A DNA stretch of 64,000 nucleotides from Bombus terrestris (taxonomy: Eukaryota > Arthropoda > Insecta > Hymenoptera > Apidae), in NCBI RefSeq assembly GCF_910591885.1, contig NW_025963597.1, forward strand, positions 248,001-312,000, written 5' to 3'. Each line of letters starts with the position of its first letter. Position 1 is the stretch's first letter. Both the position numbers and the translations under genes were made by a program. Shown in pieces: positions 41,571 through 52,580 of the stretch. The notes beneath the pieces are model-generated. The model ran no database searches. It was given only the letters and a program-made list of their open reading frames with translations, and had not been told where the DNA came from.

Positions 41571-43690
41571 TCCAACGGTGTCCAACGGTGTCCAACGGTG
41601 TCCAACGGTGTCCCACGTTGTCCCACGTTGTCCCACGTTGTCCCACGGTGTCCAACGATGTCCAACGATGTCCAACGATGTCCAACGGTGTCCCACGATG
41701 TCCAACGATGTCCAACGATGTCCAACGGTGTCCAACGATGTCCAACGGTGTCCAACGATGTCCAACGATGTCCAACGGTGTCCCACGATGTCCAACGATG
41801 TCCAACGATGTCCAACGGTGTCCAACGGTGTCCAACGGTGTCCCACGGTGTCCAACGGTGTCCCACGTTGTCCCACGTTGTCCCACGTTGTCCCACGTTG
41901 TCCCACGTTGTCCCACGGTGTCCAACGATGTCCAACGGTGTCCCACGTTGTCCAACGGTGTCCCACGTTGTCCCACGTTGTCCCACGTTGTCCCACGTTG
42001 TCCCACGTTGTCCCACGTTGTCCCACGTTGTCCCACGTTGTCCCACGTTGTCCCACGTTGTCCCACGTTGTCCCACGGTGTCCAACGATGTCCAACGGTG
42101 TCCAACGGTGTCCCACGGTGTCCCACGGTGTCCCACGTTGTCCCACGTTGTCCCACGTTGTCCCACGTTGTCCCACGTTGTCCCACGTTGTCCAACGATG
42201 TCCAACGGTGTCCCACGTTGTCCCACGTTGTCCCACGTTGTCCCACGATGTCCCACGTTGTCCCACGTTGTCCCACGTTGTCCCACGTTGTCCCACGTTG
42301 TCCCACGTTGTCCCACGTTGTCCCACGTTGTCCCACGTTGTCCCACGTTGTCCCACGTTGTCCCACGTTGTCCCACGTTGTCCCACGTTGTCCCACGTTG
42401 TCCCACGGTGTCCAACGGTGTCCAACGATGTCCCACGTTGTCCCACGTTGTCCCACGTTGTCCCACGTTGTCCCACGATGTCCCACGTTGTCCCACGTTG
42501 TCCCACGTTGTCCCACGTTGTCCCACGTTGTCCCACGTTGTCCCACGTTGTCCCACGTTGTCCCACGTTGTCCCACGTTGTCCCACGTTGTCCCACGTTG
42601 TCCCACGGTGTCCAACGATGTCCAACGGTGTCCAGCGATGTCCAACGGTGTCCCACGTTGTCCCACGTTGTCCCACGGTGTCCAACGATGTCCAACGGTG
42701 TCCAGCGATGTCCAACGGTGTCCCACGTTGTCCCACGTTTTCCCACGTTGTCCCACGTTGTCCCACGGTGTCCAACGATGGCCAACGATGTCCAACGGTG
42801 TCCAACGGTGTCCCACGTTGTCCCACGTTGTCCCACGTTGTCCCACGTTGTCCCACGTTGTCCCACGATGTCCCACGTTGTCCCACGTTGTCCCACGTTG
42901 TCCCACGTTGTCCCACGTTGTCCCACGTTGTCCCACGTTGTCCCACGATGTCCCACGTTGTCCCACGTTGTCCCACGTTGTCCCACGTTGTCCCACGGTG
43001 TCCAACGATGTCCAACGGTGTCCAACGGTGTCCCACGGTGTCCAACGGTGTCCCACGTTGTCCCACGTTGTCCCACGTTGTCCCACGTTGTCCCACGTTG
43101 TCCCACGATGTCCCACGTTGTCCCACGTTGTCCGACGTTGTCCCACGTTGTCCCACGTTGTCCCACGTTGTCCCACGGTGTCCAACGATGTCCAACGATG
43201 TCCAACGGTGTCCCACGTTGTCCCACGTTGTTCCATGGTTTCCCACGTTGCCCCACGTTGTCCCACGTTGTCCCACGGTGTCCAACGATGTCCAACGGTG
43301 TCCAACGGTGTCCAACGGTGTCCAACGGTGTCCCACGTTGTCCCACGTTGTCCCACGTTGTCCCACGTTGTCCCACGTTGTCCCACGATGTCCCACGTTG
43401 TCCCACGTTGTCCCACGTTGTCCCACGATGTCCCACGTTGTCCCACGTTGTCCCACGTTGTCCCACGTTGTCCCACGATGTCCCACGTTGTCCCACGTTG
43501 TCCCACGTTGTCCCACGTTGTCCCACGGTGTCCAACGATGTCCAACGGTGTCCAACGGTGTCCCACGGTGTCCAACGGTGTCCCACGTTGTCCCACGTTG
43601 TCCCACGTTGTCCCACGTTGTCCCACGTTGTCCCACGATGTCCCACGTTGTCCCACGTTGTCCCACGTTGTCCCACGTTGTCCCACGTTG

Positions 43691-43980
43691 TCCCACGGTG
43701 TCCAACGATGTCCAACGGTGTCCAACGGTGTCCAACGGTGTCCAACGATGTCCAACGATGTCCAACGATGTCCAACGGTGTCCAACGATGTCCAACGATG
43801 TCCAACGGTGTCCCACGATGTCCAACGATGTCCAACGATGTCCAACGGTGTCCAACGATGTCCAACGGTGTCCAACGATGTCCAACGATGTCCAACGGTG
43901 TCCCACGATGTCCAACGATGTCCAACGATGTCCAACGGTGTCCAACGGTGTCCAACGGTGTCCCACGGTGTCCAACGGTG
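43691..43980. repeat. 290-bp K4/K5 island, copy 6
   Basis: Same 29-unit order as at 4281, recovered 39.4 kb further along with no unit-type change that I can see. The secondary islet is at about 44041-44120. Shorter or rearranged islands of the same material lie at about 27831-28030, 29501-29710, 30501-30660, 34081-34270, 37421-37610, 39081-39300, 41641-41870, 47611-47810, 51681-51790, 53191-53300, 54541-54650, 55021-55430, 56641-56750, 57971-58090, 58471-58890, 59281-59390, 60241-60370 and 60751-61160. Confidence 0.9.
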
Positions 43981-44130
43981 TCCCACGTTGTCCCACGTTG
44001 TCCCACGTTGTCCCACGTTGTCCCACGATGTCCCACGTTGTCCAACGGTGTCCAACGGTGTCCAACGATGTCCAACGATGTCCAACGGTGTCCCACGATG
44101 TCCAACGATGTCCAACGATGTCCAACGGTG

Positions 44131-46290
44131 TCCCACGTTGTCCCACGTTGTCCCACGTTGTCCCACGTTGTCCAACGGTGTCCCACGTTGTCCCACGTTG
44201 TCCCACGTTGTCCCACGTTGTCCCACGTTGTCCCACGTTGTCCCACGTTGTCCCACGGTGTCCAACGATGTCCAACGGTGTCCAAAGGTGTCCCACGGTG
44301 TCCAACGGTGTCCCACGTTGTCCCACGTTGTCCCACGTTGTCCCACGTTGTCCCACGTTGTCCCACGTTGTCCAACGATGTCCAGCGGTGTCCCACGTTG
44401 TCCCACGTTGTTCCATGGTTTCCCACGTTGTCCCACGTTGTCCCACGTTGTCCCACGGTGTCCAACGATGTCCAACGGTGTCCCACGTTGTCCAACGGTG
44501 TCCCACGTTGTCCCACGTTGTCCCACGTTGTCCCACGTTGTCCCACGATGTCCCACGTTGTCCCACGTTGTCCCACGTTGTCCCACGTTGTCCCACGTTG
44601 TCCCACGTTGTCCCACGTTGTCCCACGTTGTCCCACGTTGTCCCACGGTGTCCAACGTTGTCCCATGTTGTCCCACGGTGTCCAACGATGTCCAACGGTG
44701 TCCAACGGTGTCCCACGGTGTCCAACGGTGTCCCACGTTGTCCCACGTTGTCCCACGTTGTCCCACGTTGTCCCACGTTGTCCCACGTTGTCCCACGTTG
44801 TCCCACGTTGTCCCACGTTGTCCTACGATGTCCAACGGTGTCCCACGTTGTCCCACGTTGTTCCATGGTTTCCCACGTTGTCCCACGTTGTCCCACGTTG
44901 CCCCACGGTGTCCAACGATGTCCAACGGTGTCCAACGGTGTCCAACGGTGTCCAACGGTGTCCCACGTTGTCCCACGTTGTCCCACGTTGTCCCACGGTG
45001 TCCAACGATGTCCAACGGTGTCCCACGTTGTCCCACGTTGTCCCACGTTGCCCCACGTTGTCCCACGTTGTCCCACGTTGTCCCACGTTGTCCCACGTTG
45101 TCCCACGATGTCCCACGTTGTCCCACGTTGTCCCACGTTGTCCCACGTTGTCCCACGTTGTCCCACGTTGTCCCACGTTGTCCCACGTTGTCCCACGTTG
45201 TCCCACGTTGTCCCACGTTGTCCCACGGTGTCCAACGATGTCCAACGGTGTCCAGCGATGTCCAACGGTGTCCCACGTTGTCCCACGTTTTCCCACGTTG
45301 CCCCACGTTGTCCCACGGTGTCCAACGATGTCCAACGATGTCCAACGGTGTCCCACGTTGTCCCACGTTGTTCCATGGTTTCCCACGTTGTCCCACGTTG
45401 TCCCACGTTGTCCCACGGTGTCCAACGATGTCCAACGGTGTCCAACGGTGTCCAACGGTGTCCAACGGTGTCCCACGTTGTCCCACGTTGTCCCACGTTG
45501 TCCCACGGTGTCCAACGATGTCCAACGGTGTCCCACGTTGTCCCACGTTGTCCCACGTTGTCCCACGTTGTCCCACGTTGTCCCACGATGTCCCACGTTG
45601 TCCCACGTTGTCCCACGTTGTCCCACGTTGTCCCACGTTGTCCCACGGTGTCCAACGATGTCCAACGGTGTCCAACGGTGTCCAACGGTGTCCAACGGTG
45701 TCCCAAGTTGTCCCACGTTGTCCCACGTTGTCCCACGGTGTCCAACGATGTCCAACGGTGTCCCACGTTGTCCCACGGTGTCCAACGATGTCCAACGGTG
45801 TCCCACGTTGTCCAACGGTGTCCCACGTTGTCCCACGTTGTCCCACGTTGTCCCACGTTGTCCCACGTTGTCCCACGTTGTCCCATGTTGTCCCACGTTG
45901 TCCCACGTTGTCCCACGTTGTCCCACGTTGTCCCACGGTGTCCAACGATGTCCAACGGTGTCCAACGGTGTCCCACGGTGTCCAACGGTGTCCCACGTTG
46001 TCCCACGTTGTCCCACGTTGTCCCACGTTGTCCCACGTTGTCCCACGTTGTCCAACGATGTCCAACGGTGTCCCACGTTGTCCCACGTTGTTCCATGGTG
46101 TCCCACGTTGTCCCACGTTGTCCCACGTTGTCCCACGTTGTCCCACGTTGTCCCACGGTGTCCCACGGTGTCCAACGATGTCCAACGGTGTCCCACGTTG
46201 TCCCACGTTGTCCCACGATGTCCCACGTTGTCCCACGTTGTCCCACGTTGTCCCACGTTGTCCCACGTTGTCCCACGTGGTCCCACGTTG
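44131..46290. repeat. Copy 2 of the 4,720-bp-offset duplication
   Basis: Partner of 39411-41570: tccaaaggtg 44281, K6 44411, tcccatgttg 44661, K6 44861, ccccacggtg 44901, tccagcgatg 45251, K6 45371, tcccaagttg 45701, degenerate K6 46091 and tcccacgtgg 46271. It is followed by a 310-bp local repeat (K6 46091 and 46401; tcccacgtgg 46271 and 46581). Upstream, about 100 bp present before 39411 is missing. Confidence 0.87.
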
Positions 46291-47810
46291 TCCCACGTTG
46301 TCCCACGGTGTCCAACGATGTCCAACGGTGTCCCACGTTGTCCCACGTTGTCCCACGTTGTCCAACGATGTCCAACGGTGTCCCACGTTGTCCCACGTTG
46401 TTCCATGGTTTCCCACGTTGTCCCACGTTGTCCCACGTTGTCCCACGTTGTCCCACGTTGTCCCACGGTGTCCCACGGTGTCCAACGATGTCCAACGGTG
46501 TCCCACGTTGTCCCACGTTGTCCCACGATGTCCCACGTTGTCCCACGTTGTCCCACGTTGTCCCACGTTGTCCCACGTTGTCCCACGTGGTCCCACGTTG
46601 TCCCACGTTGTCCCACGGTGTCCAACGATGTCCAACGGTGTCCCACGTTGTCCAACGGTGTCCCACGTTGTCCAACGGTGTCCCACGTTGTCCCACGTTG
46701 TCCCACGTTGTCCCACGTTGTCCCACGATGTCCCACGTTGTCCCACGTTGTCCCACGTTGTCCCACGGTGTCCAACGATGTCCAACGGTGTCCCACGTTG
46801 TCCAACGGTGTCCCACGTTGTCCCACGTTGTCCCACGTTGTCCCACGTTGTCCCACGATGCCCCACGTTGTCCCACGTTGTCCCACGTTGTCCCACGTTG
46901 TCCCACGTTGTCCCACGTTGTCCCACGTTGTCCCACGTTGTCCCACATTGTCCCACGTTGTCCCACGTTGTCCCACGTTGTCCCACGGTGTCCAACGATG
47001 TCCAACGGTGTCCAACGGTGTCCCACGGTGTCCAACGGTGTCCCACGTTGTCCCACGTTGTCCCACGTTGTCCCACGTTGTCCCACGTTGTCCAACGATG
47101 TCCAACGGTGTCCCACGTTGTCCCACGTTGTTCCATGGTTTCCCACGTTGTCCCACGTTGTCCCACGTTGTCCCACGGTGTCCAACGATGTCCAACGGTG
47201 TCCCACGTTGTCCAACGGTGTCCCACGTTGTCCCACGTTGTCCCACGTTGTCCCACGTTGTCCCACGATGTCCCACGTTGTCCCACGTTGTCCCACGTTG
47301 TCCCACGTTGTCCCACGTTGTCCCACGTTGTCCCACGTTGTCCCACGTTGTCCCACGTTGTCCCACGTTGTCCCACGGTGTCCAACGATGTCCAACGGTG
47401 TCCAACGGTGTCCCACGGTGTCCAACGGTGTCCCACGTTGTCCCACGTTGTCCCACGTTGTCCCACGTTGTCCCACGTTGTCCCACGTTGTCCCACGTTG
47501 TCCCACGTTGTCCCACGTTGTCCAACGATGTCCAACGGTGTCCCACGTTGTCCCACGTTGTTCCATGGTTTCCCACGTTGTCCCACGTTGTCCCACGTTG
47601 TCCCACGGTGTCCAACGATGTCCAACGATGTCCAACGGTGTCCCACGATGTCCAACGATGTCCAACGATGTCCAACGGTGTCCAACGATGTCCAACGGTG
47701 TCCAACGATGTCCAACGATGTCCAACGGTGTCCCACGATGTCCAACGATGTCCAACGATGTCCAACGGTGTCGAACGGTGTCCAACGGTGTCCCACGGTG
47801 TCCAACGGTG

Positions 47811-50340
47811 TCCCACGTTGTCCCACGTTGTCCCACGTTGTCCCACGTTGTCCCACGTTGTCCCACGGTGTCCAACGATGTCCAACGGTGTCCCACGTTG
47901 TCCAACGGTGTCCCACGTTGTCCCACGTTGTCCCACGTTGTCCCACGTTGTCCCACGTTGTCCCACGTTGTCCCACGTTGTCCCACGTTGTCCCACGTTG
48001 TCCCACGTTGTCCCACGTTGTCCCACGGTGTCCAACGATGTCCAACGGTGTCCAACGGTGTCCCACGGTGTCCAACGGTGTCCCACGTTGTCCCACGTTG
48101 TCCCACGTTGTCCCACGTTGTCCCACGTTGTCCCACGTTGTCCCACGATGTCCAACGGTGTCCCACGTTGTCCCACGTTGTCCCATGGTTTCCCACGTTG
48201 TCCCACGTTGTCCCACGTTGTCCCACGGTGTCCAACGATGTCCAACGGTGTCCAACGGTGTCCAACGGTGTCCAACGGTGTCCCACGTTGTCCCACGTTG
48301 TCCCACGTTGTCCCACGGTGTCCAACGATGTCCAACGGTGTCCCACGTTGTCCCACGTTGTCCCACGTTGTCCCACGTTGTCCCACGTTGTCCCACGGTG
48401 TCCCACGTTGTCCCACGTTGTCCCACGTTGTCCCACGTTGTCCCACGTTGTCCCACGTTGTCCCACGTTGTCCCACGTTGTCCCACGTTGTCCCACGTTG
48501 TCCCACGTTGTCCCACGTTGTCCCACGTTGTCCCACGTTGTCCCACGTTGTCCCACGGTGTCCAACGGTGTCCAACGATGTCCCACGTTGTCCCACGTTG
48601 TCCCACGTTGTCCCACGTTGTCCCACGATGTCCCACGTTGTCCCACGTTGTCCCACGTTGTCCCACGTTGTCCCACGTTGTCCCACGTTGTCCCACGTTG
48701 TCCCACGTTGTCCCACGTTGTCCCACGTTGTCCCACGTTGTCCCACGTTGTCCCACGGTGTCCAACGATGTCCAACGGTGTCCAGCGATGTCCAACGGTG
48801 TCCCACGTTGTCCCACGTTTTCCCACGTTGTCCCACGTTGTCCCACGGTGTCCAACGATGTCCAACGATGTCCAACGGTGTCCCACGTTGTCCCACGTTG
48901 TCCCATGGTTTCCCACGTTGTCCCACGTTGTCCCACGTTGTCCCACGGTGTCCAACGATGTCCAACGGTGTCCAACGGTGTCCAACGGTGTCCAACGGTG
49001 TCCCACGTTGTCCCACGTTGTCCCACGTTGTCCCACGTTGTCCCACGTTGTCCCATGATGTCCCACGTTGTCCCACGTTGTCCCACGTTGTCCCACGTTG
49101 TCCCACGTTGTCCCACGGTGTCCAACGATGTCCAACGATGTCCAACGGTGTCCCACGTTGTCCCACGTTGTTCCATGGTTTCCCACGTTGTCCCACGTTG
49201 TCCCACGTTGTCCCACGGTGTCCAACGATGTCCAACGGTGTCCAACGGTGTCCAACGGTGTCCAACGGTGTCCCACGTTGTCCCACGTTGTCCCACGTTG
49301 TCCCACGTTGTCCCACGTTGTCCCACGATGTCCCACGTTGTCCCACGTTGTCCCACGTTGTCCCACGTTGTCCCACGTGGTCCCACGTTGTCCCACGTTG
49401 TCCCATGGTGTCCAACGATGTCCAACGGTGTCCCACGTTTTCCAACGGTGTCCCACGTTGTCCCACGTTGTCCCACGTTGTCCCACGTTGTCCCACGATG
49501 TCCCACGTTGTCCCACGTTGTCCCACGTTGTCCCACGTTGTCCCACGTTGTCCCACGTTGTCCCACGTTGTCCCACGTTGTCCCACGTTGTCCCACGTTG
49601 TCCCACGTTGTCCCACGTTGTCCCACGTTGTCCCACGTTGTCCCACGTTGTCCCACGTTGTCCCACGTTGTCCCACGGTGTCCCACGGTGTCCAACGATG
49701 TCCAACGGTGTCCCACGTTGTCCCACGTTGTCCCACGATGTCCCACGTTGTCCCACGTTGTCCCACGTTGTCCCACGTTGTCCCACGTTGTCCCACGTTG
49801 TCCCACGTTGTCCCACGTGGTCCCACGTTGTCCCACGTTGTCCCACGGTGTCCAACGATGTCCAACGGTGTCCCACGTTGTCCAACGGTGTCCCACGTTG
49901 TCCCACGTTGTCCCACGTTGTCCCACGTTGTCCCACGATGTCCCACGTTGTCCCACGTTGTCCCACGGTGTCCAACGGTGTCCCACGTTGTCCCACGTTG
50001 TCCCACGTTGTCCCACGGTGTCCAACGATGTCCAACGGTGTCCCACGTTGTCCCACGTTGTCCCACGTTGTCCCACGTTGTCCCACGCTGTCCCACGATG
50101 TCCCACGTTGTCCCACGTTGTCCCACGTTGTCCCACGTTGTCCCACGTTGTCCCACGTTGTCCCACGTTGTCCCACGTTGTCCCACGTTGTCCCACGTTG
50201 TCCCACGTTGTCCCACGTTGTCCCACGTTGTCCCACGTTGTCCCACGTTGTCCCACGTTGTCCCACGTTGTCCCACGGTGTCCAACGGTGTCCAACGATG
50301 TCCCACGTTGTCCCACGTTGTCCCACGTTGTCCCACGTTG
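47811..50340. repeat. K1-rich stretch with degenerate K6 units
   Basis: No large copy partner is obvious here. K6 at 48181 and 48901 is tcccatggtt, intermediate between K3 and K6. Long uninterrupted K1 runs occur (about 48401-48550, 49501-49670 and 50101-50270, the last two of 17 units each). The unit tcccatgatg at 49051 introduces a tga on the plus strand that ends a 49-kb open frame. Rare units tcccatggtg (49401), tcccacgttt (49431) and tcccacgtgg (49371 and 49811) are also here. Confidence 0.75.
49501..49670 (-). other. Example of a long G-quadruplex-pattern tract (minus strand)
   Basis: Seventeen consecutive K1 units. On the minus strand each contributes GGG, and successive GGG tracts are separated by seven bases (acaacgt), which satisfies the commonly used pattern of four G3 tracts with loops of 1-7. 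Any four successive tcccac-type units (K1, K2, K3) do the same, so such tracts cover much of the array; 50101-50270 is an equal example. Loops at the upper limit predict modest stability. Confidence 0.7.
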
Positions 50341-50790
50341 TCCCACGATGTCCCACGTAGTCCCACGTTGTCCCACGTTGTCCCACGTTGTCCCACGTTG
50401 TCCCACGTTGTCCCACGTTGTCCCACGTTGTCCCACGTTGTCCCACGTTGTCCCACGGTGTCCAACGATGTCCAACGGTGTCCAGCGATGTCCAACGGTG
50501 TCCCACGTTGTCCCACGTTTTCCCACGTTGTCCCACGTTGTCCCACGGTGTCCAACGATGTCCAACGATGTCCAACGGTGTCCCACGTTGTCCCACGTTG
50601 TTCCATGGTTTCCCACGTTGTCCCACGTTGTCCCACGTTGTCCCACGGTGTCCAACGATGTCCAACGGTGTCCAACGGTGTCCAACGGTGTCCAACGGTG
50701 TCCCACGTTTTCCCACGTTGTCCCACGTTGTCCCACGGTGTCCAACGATGTCCAACGATGTCCAACGGTGTCCCACGTTGTCCCGCGTTG
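50341..50790. repeat. Copy 1 of the 1,780-bp-offset repeat
   Basis: Shares with 52121-52570 a run of rare units in the same order: tcccacgtag (50351), tccagcgatg (50481), tcccacgttt (50511), K6 (50601), tcccacgttt (50701) and tcccgcgttg (50781). The tcccacgtag units are plus-strand stop codons in one frame. Confidence 0.88.
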
Positions 50791-51070
50791 TTCCATGGTT
50801 TCCCACGTTGTCCCACGTTGTCCCACGTTGTCCCACGGTGTCCAACGATGTCCAACGGTGTCCAACGGTGTCCAACGGTGTCCAACGGTGTCCCACGTTG
50901 TCCCACGTTGTCCCACGTTGTCCCACGATGTCCCACGTTGTCCCACGTTGTCCCACGTTGTCCCACGTTGTCCCACGTTGTCCAACGTTGTCCCACGTTG
51001 TCCCACGTTGTCCCACGTTGTCCCACGTTGTCCCACGTTGTCCCACGTTGTCCCACGTTGTCCCACGTTG

Positions 51071-52080
51071 TCCCACGTTGTCCCACGGTGTCCAACGGTG
51101 TCCAACGATGTCCCACGTTGTCCCACGTTGTCCCACGTTGTCCCACGTTGTCCCACGATGTCCCACGTTGTCCCACGTTGTCCCACGTTGTGCCACGTTG
51201 TCCCACGTTGTCCCACGTTGTCCCACGTTGTCCCACGTTGTCCCACGTTGTCCCACGTTGTCCCACGTTGTCCCACGTTGTCCCACGTTGTCCCACGTTG
51301 TCCCACGGTGTCCAACGATGTCCAACGATGTCCAACGGTGTCCCACGTTGTCCCACGTTGTTCCATGGTTTCCCACGTTGTCCCACGTTGTCCCACGTTG
51401 TCCCACGGTGTCCAACGATGTCCAACGGTGTCCAACGGTGTCCAACGGTGTCCAACGGTGTCCCACGTTGTCCCACGTTGTCCCACGATGTCCCACGTTG
51501 TCCCACGTTGTCCCACGATGTCCCACGTTGTCCCACGTTGTCCCACGTTGTCCCACGGTGTCCCACGTTGTCCCACGTTGTCCCACGTTGTCCCACGTTG
51601 TCCCACGATGTCCCACGTTGTCCCACGTTGTCCCACGTTGTCCCACGTTGTCCCACGTTGTCCCACGTTGTCCCACGGTGTCCAACGATGTCCAACGGTG
51701 TCCAACGGTGTCGAACGGTGTCCAACGATGTCCAACGATGTCCAACGATGTCCAACGATGTCCAACGGTGTCCAACGGTGTCCCACGGTGTCCAACGGTG
51801 TCCCACGTTGTCCCACGTTGTCCCACGTTGTCCCACGGTGTCCAACGATGTCCAACGGTGTCCAACGGTGTCCCACGGTGTCCAACGGTGTCCCACGTTG
51901 TCCCACGTTGTCCCACGTTGTCCCACGTTGTCCCACGTTGTCCCACGATGTCCCACGTTGTCCCACGTTGTCCCACGTTGTCCCACGTTGTCCCACGGTG
52001 TCCAACGATGTCCAACGGTGTCCAACGGTGTCCCACGGTGTCCAACGGTGTCCCACGTTGTCCCACGTTGTCCCACGTTG
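51071..52080. repeat. Copy 1 of the 1,510-bp-offset repeat
   Basis: Matches 52581-53590: tgccacgttg (51191 and 52701), K6 (51361 and 52871) and tcgaacggtg (51711 and 53221). The copies drift apart after about 52080 by whole monomers. Confidence 0.85.
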
Positions 52081-52120
52081 TCCCACGTTGTCCCACGTTG
52101 TCCCACGTTGTCCCACGTTG

Positions 52121-52570
52121 TCCCACGATGTCCCACGTAGTCCCACGTTGTCCCACGTTGTCCCACGTTGTCCCACGTTGTCCCACGTTGTCCCACGTTG
52201 TCCCACGTTGTCCCACGTTGTCCCACGTTGTCCCACGGTGTCCAACGATGTCCAACGGTGTCCAGCGATGTCCAACGGTGTCCCACGTTGTCCCACGTTT
52301 TCCCACGTTGTCCCACGTTGTCCCACGGTGTCCAACGATGTCCAACGATGTCCAACGGTGTCCCACGTTGTCCCACGTTGTTCCATGGTTTCCCACGTTG
52401 TCCCACGTTGTCCCACGTTGTCCCACGGTGTCCAACGGTGTCCAACGGTGTCCAACGGTGTCCAACGGTGTCCAACGGTGTCCCACGTTTTCCCACGTTG
52501 TCCCACGTTGTCCCACGGTGTCCAACGATGTCCAACGATGTCCAACGGTGTCCCACGTTGTCCCGCGTTG
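52121..52570. repeat. Copy 2 of the 1,780-bp-offset repeat
   Basis: Partner units: tcccacgtag (52131), tccagcgatg (52261), tcccacgttt (52291), K6 (52381), tcccacgttt (52481) and tcccgcgttg (52561). The K6 that follows at 50791 in copy 1 is absent here: sequence switches at 52571 to the start of the 1,510/3,450-bp block, so a deletion or exchange junction lies at about 52570. Confidence 0.87.
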
Positions 52571-52580
52571 TCCCACGTTG

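Noticed and set aside
18..49058. Plus-strand open frame of about 16,000 codons
   Set aside because: A product of the stop-free decamer. All three plus frames give the same peptide repeat, variant positions show no codon-position bias, and no promoter, splice or unique domain is present. It ends only where tcccatgatg at 49051 happens to create tga.
2788..52140. Plus-strand open frame of about 16,450 codons
   Set aside because: Same cause. It starts after the a-initial unit at 2781 and ends at the chance tag in tcccacgtag (52131).
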